Positions 1 through 5,201 of a DNA stretch of 5,201 nucleotides are shown here, piece after piece. The number at the start of each line of letters is the position of its first letter. The first letter of the stretch is position 1. The position numbers and the translations under genes are program-made. The stretch comes from Dysgonomonas sp. Its GTDB lineage: Bacteria > Bacteroidota > Bacteroidia > Bacteroidales > Dysgonomonadaceae. The notes below the pieces were generated by a model that ran no database searches, was not told the origin of the DNA, and worked only from the letters and a program-made list of their open reading frames with translations. The stretch spans positions 1-5,201 of the forward strand of contig DQAM01000219.1 of assembly GCA_003523545.1 (NCBI GenBank), given 5' to 3'.

Positions 1-380
1 ATTAATTATATTTTTATTAAAAAAACATGATACCTTTGTAAGTAGTATATTAATGTAAAAAATCTATAAAAGATTATAAGAGAATACATACTTACACATA
101 CATCTTTATTATTTTTTAATCTAAACTTGGAGAGTAAACTTTAACAATAGAAATAATATCCGACAATATTTTTCAAAAAGAGCAATACTTGTATATGTAT
201 AATAACATAAATGCTATTTTTTATATAAACTGAGGTGGAATAAGATTATACTATAAAATATTACTGAACCTTTCTATTACATTTTACACTTCTATTTTGA
301 TATAAAAATTGTTACTTTTTCTGATTGGATTTATCTATAAATAGGATCAACCACTTAACCTTTTAAATTATATCCGCCTT
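1..380. other. AT-rich non-coding leader region
   Basis: This stretch is dominated by A and T, and every frame on both strands is broken by frequent stops. The longest plus-strand ATG frames here are only about a dozen codons and have no plausible product. No tRNA, rRNA, CRISPR or insertion-sequence end is recognisable. It contains small imperfect hairpins (arms 61-65 with 71-75, and 155-159 with 166-170), which are too short and AT-rich to call functional. It most likely separates this operon from an upstream neighbour outside the window and carries the promoter of the three-gene unit. Confidence 0.75.
308..339 (+). promoter_or_regulatory. Candidate Bacteroidales sigma-ABfr promoter (weak match)
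   Basis: The Bacteroides housekeeping consensus is TTTG, then about 19-21 bases, then TAnnTTTG. Here ATTG (308-311, 3 of 4) is followed after 20 bases by TATCTATA (332-339), which keeps the TA and two of the next four consensus bases. Transcription would start a few bases beyond 339, giving a leader of roughly 35 nt before the ATG at 381. The match is partial in AT-rich DNA where chance matches are common, so this is only a best guess. Confidence 0.22.
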
Positions 381-593
381 ATGAAATTATTAATGGGCAT
401 TTTACTTTTGCTGTATACTACAGCAGTGTCGGCACATTTAGACATCCGCTACAATTCTCACCGCGCAGGAAATAAACCTATCAAACAACAAATCCAATAC
501 AAAGCCCCCGGAAGAGAAGGAGCCAAGGCCATCTGGGATTTTGGCAACCTCATCAAAGAATACAAATATAAATACAAGGAAGAAAATAAATAA
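381..593 (+). CDS. Short exported protein, possible truncated N-terminal remnant
   Basis: The product has 70 residues. Residues 1-18 form a classical signal peptide: two early charges or polar residues, a Leu-rich core, and cleavage after VSA, leaving HLDIRYNS as the mature start. The mature part contains RAGNKPIKQQIQYKAPG (about residues 28-44) and WDFGNL (52-57). From memory, this resembles the first part of longer secreted Bacteroidales proteins of unknown function that carry a KQQVEYKDPG...WDF signature; that resemblance is unverified here. The last 14 residues are a Lys/Tyr/Glu-rich run (KEYKYKYKEENK) unlike a folded domain, which fits a gene cut short after its head and closed by a chance stop. 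No clear Shine-Dalgarno precedes the ATG, as is usual in this phylum. It lies 15 bp before the large gene and in the same reading frame. Alternatively it is a genuine small secreted protein. Function is unknown. Confidence 0.6.
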   Translation: MKLLMGILLLLYTTAVSAHLDIRYNSHRAGNKPIKQQIQYKAPGREGAKAIWDFGNLIKEYKYKYKEENK

Positions 594-608
594 AACACGA
601 AGACTACG

Positions 609-3600
609 ATGAAAACAAGAATAACTTATATATTATTGTTATTAGTATTGGTTATACCTATCCACGCACAGATAATAAGGACAGTAAACGTCACCTCCCC
701 GGGCAGTCTGGCAACACTTCTGGGAGGAGAGAAGACCACTGTAACGGACTTGACCCTTACCGGAACCATAAATGCAGCGGACTTCAATACCATAAACCAG
801 ATGACTGCTCTAAAAAAAATGGATATGAGCAGTGTGAATGTAGATAATGGTACATTTCCTCATTATCTGCTCAATGGTAAAAGTTACGACAGGTTTATAT
901 TGCCCAATACATTAAAAGTATTAGGTATTAATGCCTTCTGGTACTGTACCATCAATGAAGGTCTAACGTTACCTTCAGGATTACAGACTATTTATCAGGG
1001 GGCCTTTGCCGGACTGACAACTCCATTCATAGACTTTTCAGCCTGTCAGAATCTGGAAAACATGGGTTATTACAGCTTTGCTTATACCAATATAGGCAAT
1101 GGTAAAATTGATTTATCCCCCTGCACCAAACTTACCACATTTACCTCTCTGACTAATAGAAACGAAGGAGTTTTCTGTCTTTTTTCAGCAAAAGTAACCC
1201 TTCCGCCCAACATGACAAATTTAGGAGATTGTACATTTGCAAACTTCAACGGAAGCGTTGAATTTGCAGAAGGCCTAAAAATAATCGGTACAAATACTTT
1301 CCATGGAGCGACTATAACAGAAAAAATAGTTTTACCCAATACGTTGGAAGAAATAGGCAACAATGCATTTACCAACAGCAAACTCAACGGGGGCATTATT
1401 CTTCCCATATCCCTGAAGAGAATACGGGAAGGTGCATTTATAAGGACGACAACCCCTTTTATTGACTTTTCCGCCTGCCGGACCCTGGAAGATATTTATT
1501 ATTTCGCTTTTGCTTATACCAATATAGGGGATAACAAGATAGATTTATCGAATTGTTCGTCTTTGACCAAATGTACACCACAAGTAAGCTTAAACGAAGG
1601 AGCTTTCACCTGGTATGCCGGAGATGTAATTTTACCTCTTAATATGCAGGCTATCCCTCCATACACTTTTGCCCGGTTCCAGGGAAGCGTAAAACTTCCT
1701 TCCGGCTTGAGAACTATCGGAGACTACGCATTTAACCAAAGTAATATTCAGGATATTGAATTTCCCATAGGCGTATCATCCATAGGAGCCAATGCTTTTT
1801 CGGGATGCAGCCGGCTTTCAGAGATAACCAGTCGTAATACAAATGTACCACAGTTAGGTACTAATGCATTCAACGGAGTAAATACGAATACCTGCGAGCT
1901 GGTTGTTCCCGCACAATCCCTATCCTCGTACAAATCAGCTACCGGGTGGAAAGATTTTTTGAAGATAAATCCTATTGTTACTGGTAATCCCGATGGCTAT
2001 GTTAAAGGCAAAAAAGGGAGTATTTTTGTACGCATTAATGCCAACCAATTCAGCGGCAGAGATTTAATGGGCTATGACTATGATAACAACAGAGAGCTCG
2101 GCCTAGGACAGCCCAACTATAAAACCTACAACACCATAGAAATAGGCGAATCCGTCTGGACTACTCAGAATATCCGCTTTAAGGCAGGTTGGAATACATG
2201 GTTGAACCTTAACCAGCAGGTTATCGACCAGGAACTCGGAGAGCACACTATACCTTGGAATGACTTTGAAGAAAAGTTCGGCTCTTTGATCTCTTCAATG
2301 AACAAATTAGAAGCCTACAGATACAATTATAATGTATATAACCAAAGGGACGGGATAGAGCTGCAAGGATGGGATATGCCCTCCATACTCGACTTTGCGC
2401 AGCTTTTGGGAATGGCCCCCGCTGTAAGCGACGACCCCATTAAAAATATCATGACTTTCTTAGGCGTTCCCCAAGAGGAAGTACCGGGAAAAACAGGCAA
2501 TGAATGGTACGGTTATAAAAATACCAGCGGATTTACCATGACACCTGCCGGACGCCGTCATGAACTGGAATATCCCAATGCTCAATATCCAAAGTTGTGG
2601 TATAGTTATGGACGGGAAAGTGCCTTCAAGATTAAGGATTATCCATTAGGCATGATTGTGTTTTCAGAAATAGATGATGCCCCCATCCGGATTCAAGAAC
2701 ACCTTAGGCATATGTGCCAGGCGCGCTATACCCGCAACAAAACCGATGAAGAACTCGGATACAGGTTATTCGTAGACTTAGAAAAAGACCAGGTACTTGT
2801 AAAACCCTTAAGCCAGAGATGCTCCGAAAACCTGCGTGAACTGGCCGGCGGATTAACACGGGGCGTTGCCGTCCGTTATATGAACAAACAAGAAGGAATT
2901 GTTACCAAATCATGGTCTGAAATACAACAGGAAGCAGAACAAATAAGAGTCCGGATAAAACTGCTACGTTCCCAGGGATATAATCCCCGGCAGATCGATC
3001 TTCCTGCAACCGACCCGTTCAGGGAATGTACTATCGACCAGCCCGATGAATATGAAAAGGGCAAAGAAGGCAGTATCTTCGTCCGCATTAATGCCGCGGC
3101 AGAAAGTGGAAGAGATTTAATGGGTTATGATTACGATAATGACAGGCAGCTGGGAGAAAGACAGCCCACCTACAAAACCTATAAAACCATAGAAATAGGC
3201 GAACATGTCTGGACAACAGAAAACACCCGTTTTAAGGCAGCCTATAATACATGGCTTAACCACAGCCAGCAGGCTGTCGACCAGGAACTGGGAGTCCATA
3301 CCATCCCGCTGAACGATTTTGAAAAAAAATTCGGGTCATTTATTACTCATATGACCAGATTAAACGCTTATCGAGAAAATTTTAATGTATACGATCAAAG
3401 AGACGGAGCAGAACAGCAAGGCTGGGATATACCCACAACCCTTGATTTTGCACAGCTTATGGGAATAGCCCCGCAGATAAGCGATGACCCGGTAAAAAAC
3501 ATCATGACCTTTTTGGGGGTACCACAAAGTGACGTTCCAGCAGTTACAGGAGACCATTGGAGCGGATATAAAAACACCAGCGGATTTACCATGACCCCTC

Positions 3601-4754
3601 TGGGACGGCGCCATGCCTTGGAATATCCAACGGCACAATATCCGAAGTTATGGTATAACTACGGGCGGGAAAGCGGCTTTAAGCTCAAAGACGGCATAAT
3701 CAGCATGATTGTGTTCTCAGAAGCAGATAACGCCCCCATTCGGGTGCATGAAGCCCTCACTCACATGTGTCAGTCTCGCTATACAAGAAACAAAACCGAT
3801 GAAGAGCTCGGATACAGACTATTTGTAGATTTGGAAAAGGACGAAGTTCTGGTAACCGGACTCGACCATAAATGTTCCGAAAACTTACGGGAATTAGCCA
3901 ACGGTCTACCCCGTGGCGTTGCTGTGCGTTATATGAAAAAAGACGAAGGTATTGTTATGAAATCGTGGTCGGAAATACAAGAAGAAGCTGAACAAATAAG
4001 AACACGCATCATGTTCCTGCAGGCCAACGGCACACAAATCCCACTGCCGGCAACCGATCCGTTCAGGCAATGTACAGTGGAGATACCGGTCACCGGGGTA
4101 GCCCTTAACAAAACGAGCCTGAACCTAGAAGCAGGAAAGAGCGAGACTCTTATAGCAACGGTAATACCGGAAAATGCAACCAATAAAAACGTGACATGGA
4201 GTTCGTCCGATGAGTCGGTAGCTAATGTAGACCCATCAGGAAAAGTTACAGCTGTATCTAAAGGAACGGCAACCATTACCATTACCACTCAGGACGGAAA
4301 CAAGACAGCTCAATGCAAGATGATTGTTAATAAACAGGATGGTGGAAATCCCGGAGGAGAAGAACCGGAGCCAGAACCCGAAGATGGAGAATATACTATA
4401 GAGTTTGTTTATGATCTTTCAGGAAACAGGATAGAAAGAAAATTGATTATTATGGAAGCCAGAACTGCAGAAAAAGCTATACAAAAGGAAATATTTACTG
4501 ATAAGGTGGCAGATCATTCCATAAAAATTTATCCGAACCCAACAGAGGGACAATTATCTATAGAAATATCTGGAACACCGGATTCAAATTCGGGAAATCT
4601 CAGCATATATAACATGAGAGGGCAATTGGTTACTAAGAGATCGATAAGTCAATTCAGAACAGACTTGGATATTAGCAGTCAACCTTCCGGAACATATATT
4701 TTCCATATAAATATTAATGGAGAAATATCAACATGGAAAATCATAAAAAAATAA
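609..4754 (+). CDS. Modular T9SS-exported protein: BspA-like LRRs, two FISUMP-like domains, Big_2, sorting tail
   Basis: The 1381-residue product reads as an exported multi-domain binding protein. Residues 1-20 are a signal peptide (hydrophobic core, cleavage after IHA). Residues 22-97 are a BspA-type N-cap (TDLTLTGTINAADF...). Residues 98-457 are about 14 LRR_5 units with the LPxxLxxIGxxAF pattern, ending in the usual LVVPAQSLSSYK...GWKDF closing strand. Residues 461-807 and 812-1155 are two tandem copies of a FISUMP-like domain. Residues 1158-1241 are a Big_2 Ig-like domain (VTGVALNKTSLNLEAG...VTWSSSDESVANVD). A Gly/Pro/Glu linker (1245-1260) leads to a YD-like motif (1268-1277) and a Por secretion tail (1304-1381). 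The tail predicts passage across the outer membrane by T9SS and probable attachment to the surface. No catalytic motif is visible, so adhesion or glycan/protein binding is inferred. The start at 609 is supported by the signal peptide directly behind it, and the upstream in-frame stop at 591-593 leaves no earlier start. The gene sits between the 70-residue gene and an SpvB/RHS-type gene. Confidence 0.95.
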   Translation: MKTRITYILLLLVLVIPIHAQIIRTVNVTSPGSLATLLGGEKTTVTDLTLTGTINAADFNTINQMTALKKMDMSSVNVDNGTFPHYLLNGKSYDRFILPNTLKVLGINAFWYCTINEGLTLPSGLQTIYQGAFAGLTTPFIDFSACQNLENMGYYSFAYTNIGNGKIDLSPCTKLTTFTSLTNRNEGVFCLFSAKVTLPPNMTNLGDCTFANFNGSVEFAEGLKIIGTNTFHGATITEKIVLPNTLEEIGNNAFTNSKLNGGIILPISLKRIREGAFIRTTTPFIDFSACRTLEDIYYFAFAYTNIGDNKIDLSNCSSLTKCTPQVSLNEGAFTWYAGDVILPLNMQAIPPYTFARFQGSVKLPSGLRTIGDYAFNQSNIQDIEFPIGVSSIGANAFSGCSRLSEITSRNTNVPQLGTNAFNGVNTNTCELVVPAQSLSSYKSATGWKDFLKINPIVTGNPDGYVKGKKGSIFVRINANQFSGRDLMGYDYDNNRELGLGQPNYKTYNTIEIGESVWTTQNIRFKAGWNTWLNLNQQVIDQELGEHTIPWNDFEEKFGSLISSMNKLEAYRYNYNVYNQRDGIELQGWDMPSILDFAQLLGMAPAVSDDPIKNIMTFLGVPQEEVPGKTGNEWYGYKNTSGFTMTPAGRRHELEYPNAQYPKLWYSYGRESAFKIKDYPLGMIVFSEIDDAPIRIQEHLRHMCQARYTRNKTDEELGYRLFVDLEKDQVLVKPLSQRCSENLRELAGGLTRGVAVRYMNKQEGIVTKSWSEIQQEAEQIRVRIKLLRSQGYNPRQIDLPATDPFRECTIDQPDEYEKGKEGSIFVRINAAAESGRDLMGYDYDNDRQLGERQPTYKTYKTIEIGEHVWTTENTRFKAAYNTWLNHSQQAVDQELGVHTIPLNDFEKKFGSFITHMTRLNAYRENFNVYDQRDGAEQQGWDIPTTLDFAQLMGIAPQISDDPVKNIMTFLGVPQSDVPAVTGDHWSGYKNTSGFTMTPLGRRHALEYPTAQYPKLWYNYGRESGFKLKDGIISMIVFSEADNAPIRVHEALTHMCQSRYTRNKTDEELGYRLFVDLEKDEVLVTGLDHKCSENLRELANGLPRGVAVRYMKKDEGIVMKSWSEIQEEAEQIRTRIMFLQANGTQIPLPATDPFRQCTVEIPVTGVALNKTSLNLEAGKSETLIATVIPENATNKNVTWSSSDESVANVDPSGKVTAVSKGTATITITTQDGNKTAQCKMIVNKQDGGNPGGEEPEPEPEDGEYTIEFVYDLSGNRIERKLIIMEARTAEKAIQKEIFTDKVADHSIKIYPNPTEGQLSIEISGTPDSNSGNLSIYNMRGQLVTKRSISQFRTDLDISSQPSGTYIFHININGEISTWKIIKK
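900..1319 (+). repeat. LRR super-repeat, copy 1 (within the large CDS)
   Basis: Residues 98-237 of the large protein align without gaps to residues 242-381, an offset of exactly 144 residues (432 bp). By hand count 69 of 140 positions are identical. The conserved Phe of successive LRR units falls at residues 110, 133, 157, 189, 210 and 231, giving the irregular spacing 23, 24, 32, 21, 21, 23 that recurs in the next copy. Best-conserved blocks are TTPFIDFSAC and FAYTNIG..KIDLS. Cys 146 and 172 are matched by 290 and 316. The repeat is therefore a block of six LRR units duplicated as a whole. Confidence 0.88.
1332..1751 (+). repeat. LRR super-repeat, copy 2 (within the large CDS)
   Basis: This is the second 144-residue block (residues 242-381), with LRR Phe positions at 254, 277, 301, 333, 354 and 375, spaced exactly as in copy 1. 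After residue 381 the alignment slips by one residue, and ordinary LRR units continue to Phe 397 and Phe 421 before the closing cap. The unusual 32-residue unit (FAYTNIGDNKIDLSNC... to GAF) is present in both copies, so it predates the duplication. Confidence 0.88.
1989..3029 (+). repeat. Tandem FISUMP-like domain, copy 1 (within the large CDS)
   Basis: Residues 461-807 begin PDGYVKGKKGSIFVRINA and end PATDPFREC. The order of motifs parallels the Fibrobacter succinogenes major paralogous (FISUMP) domain: YKTYNTIEIGESVWTTQNIR (family YKTVxIGxQxWMAENLR), GWDMPSILDFAQL (family GWHLPSxxEWxxL), NTSGFTMTPAGRR (family NxxGFSALPAGYR) and LWYS (family FWSS). The copy is longer than a usual FISUMP domain, with an additional C-terminal part (YTRNKTDEELGYRLFVDL, then SWSEIQQEAEQIRVRI, likely helical). 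It has three Cys (703, 738, 807), all kept in copy 2. The FISUMP assignment rests on motif order recognised by eye; the fold and ligand are unknown. Confidence 0.72.
3042..4073 (+). repeat. Tandem FISUMP-like domain, copy 2 (within the large CDS)
   Basis: Residues 812-1155 repeat copy 1 with a 351-residue offset that drops to 348 after a three-residue deletion near the end (NGTQIPLPATD against QGYNPRQIDLPATD). By hand count 255 of 344 aligned residues are identical, about 74%. All motifs are kept: YKTYKTIEIGEHVWTTENTR, GWDIPTTLDFAQL, NTSGFTMTPLGRR, and Cys 1054, 1089 and 1155. DNA identity is patchy, with a shared 20-base run around the SGFTMT codons, and synonymous changes are common elsewhere. 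This fits an old duplication under protein-level constraint and not an assembly artefact. Confidence 0.85.
4080..4331 (+). other. Big_2 bacterial Ig-like domain (coding segment)
   Basis: Residues 1158-1241 carry the full Big_2 signature: VTGVALNKTSLNLEAGKS at the first strands, then VIPENATNKNVTWSSSD, SVANVDPSGKVTAVSKGTAT and TITTQDGNKTAQCKMIVN. Such domains usually act as spacers or binding modules in surface proteins. Here it separates the FISUMP-like pair from the C-terminal linker and sorting tail. Confidence 0.93.
4518..4751 (+). other. T9SS type A C-terminal sorting domain (coding segment)
   Basis: Residues 1304-1381 match the Por secretion tail: SIKIYPNPTEGQLSIEI, then LSIYNMRGQLV, then LDISSQPSGTYIFHI, ending in the basic stretch WKIIKK. 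This tail directs proteins through the type IX machinery of Bacteroidota and is normally removed on export. It implies that the host encodes a T9SS elsewhere in its genome. Confidence 0.95.
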
Positions 4755-4774
4755 ACTCTACAATTAAAATTCTT

Positions 4775-5201
4775 ATGAAAAAATATATATTATCCATTAT
4801 ATTCATAGTATCCGGGATATTGGTAATTGAAGGACAAACGACATTTTCGGAGTTTGGTTATCCGGACTTGCCCGATACCAGCAGTTCTGAAAAAGAACCC
4901 GTAATCTTGACAGGAGGTACATTTGATGTATCGCCTACAGGCAGTGCACAATACTCAGTTCCTATTGAGGTCCCTCTAGGTGTAGGAGGCTTACAGCCCA
5001 CTTTAGCTATTAGTTATAATAGCCAAGGCATGAATGGAGTTGTCGGATGGGGTTTTAATATCAGTGGCCTATCTACAATAAGCAGGGGACCTAAAAACTT
5101 CTTTTATGACGGAAGTGAAAAAGGGCTAACTTTTGCTACGGGGGATGCCTATTATCTAGACGGAAAACGATTGATTCTATCATCGGGTAGTGATTTGCAA
5201 G
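4775..5201 (+). CDS. SpvB/RHS-type large exported protein, N-terminal part (runs off window)
   Basis: From the ATG at 4775 the frame stays open to the window end: 142 full codons plus one base, with no stop. Residues 1-20 are a signal peptide (KKY, then a hydrophobic core, probable cleavage before QTTF). Residues 47-104 match the start of the SpvB / Tc-toxin B-subunit family, with GGTFDVSPTGSAQYSVPIEV, then G..GLQPTLAISYNSQ, then GVVGWGFNISGLSTISR. In that family the segment opens a large beta-rich shell that leads into RHS/YD repeats and often a variable C-terminal toxin or effector region. Bacteroidales encode many secreted versions, usually much longer than what is visible here. The gene begins 20 bp after the stop of the large LRR/FISUMP gene with no terminator between, so co-transcription is likely. 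No clear Shine-Dalgarno is present. Whether it ends in a toxin, and whether an immunity gene follows, cannot be seen. Confidence 0.9.
   Translation, partial: MKKYILSIIFIVSGILVIEGQTTFSEFGYPDLPDTSSSEKEPVILTGGTFDVSPTGSAQYSVPIEVPLGVGGLQPTLAISYNSQGMNGVVGWGFNISGLSTISRGPKNFFYDGSEKGLTFATGDAYYLDGKRLILSSGSDLQ

Noticed and set aside
31..38. TACCTTTG, an exact match to the Bacteroides -7 element TAnnTTTG
   Set aside because: No TTTG lies 19-21 bases upstream, and it would leave a leader of more than 330 nt before the first gene. One 8-base match in AT-rich DNA is not enough.
61..75. Inverted repeat AATCT-ataaa-AGATT, considered as an operator or invertible-promoter end
   Set aside because: The arms are five bases, no matching distant partner was seen, and such repeats are expected by chance in this AT-rich DNA.
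155..173. AATAT/ATATT hairpin followed by a T run, resembling an intrinsic terminator
   Set aside because: The stem is only five A/T pairs and the T run is short, so it would be very unstable.
1082..4288. Several minus-strand open frames of 60-119 codons opposite the large gene
   Set aside because: They lie wholly inside a well-supported coding frame with clear domains, recur at matching places in the duplicated segments, and have no recognisable products.
4755..4774. Possible terminator or separate promoter between the large gene and the SpvB-type gene
   Set aside because: The 20-base gap has no inverted repeat and is too short for a promoter; co-transcription is simpler.

Overview
The window looks like chromosomal DNA from a Bacteroidota bacterium, most likely one of the Bacteroidales (Bacteroides, Parabacteroides or Dysgonomonas type). 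The evidence is a Por secretion (type IX secretion, T9SS) C-terminal sorting domain, BspA-type leucine-rich repeats, a bacterial Ig-like (Big_2) domain, FISUMP-like domains, very AT-rich non-coding DNA, and start codons without a clear Shine-Dalgarno sequence. The genus cannot be fixed from the sequence alone.

Layout. Bases 1-380 are strongly AT-rich and stop-rich in all frames. They hold no gene I can support, only a weak candidate Bacteroidales-type promoter near 308-339. Three plus-strand genes follow in close succession: a 70-residue secreted or vestigial protein (381-593), a 1381-residue modular exported protein (609-4754), and the first 142 codons of a third gene (4775 to beyond 5201) whose product begins like the SpvB-type head of a large RHS/Tc-toxin-like protein. 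The gaps are 15 and 20 bp, with no terminator visible between genes, so they probably form one transcription unit.

The central protein is built from a signal peptide, a BspA-like LRR region made of two copies of a 144-residue super-repeat, two tandem copies of a ~345-residue domain that I read as a divergent FISUMP domain (about 74% identical by hand count), one Big_2 Ig-like domain, an acidic Pro/Glu linker, a short YD/RHS-like motif, and a T9SS type A sorting domain. This architecture suggests a surface-displayed or secreted binding protein.

Working model (inference). An exported multi-domain adhesin-like protein is made together with a large RHS/SpvB-type exported protein. The YD-like motif just before the sorting tail of the central protein hints at a shared history with RHS proteins. 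Whether the downstream gene carries a toxin tip cannot be seen, because it runs off the window.
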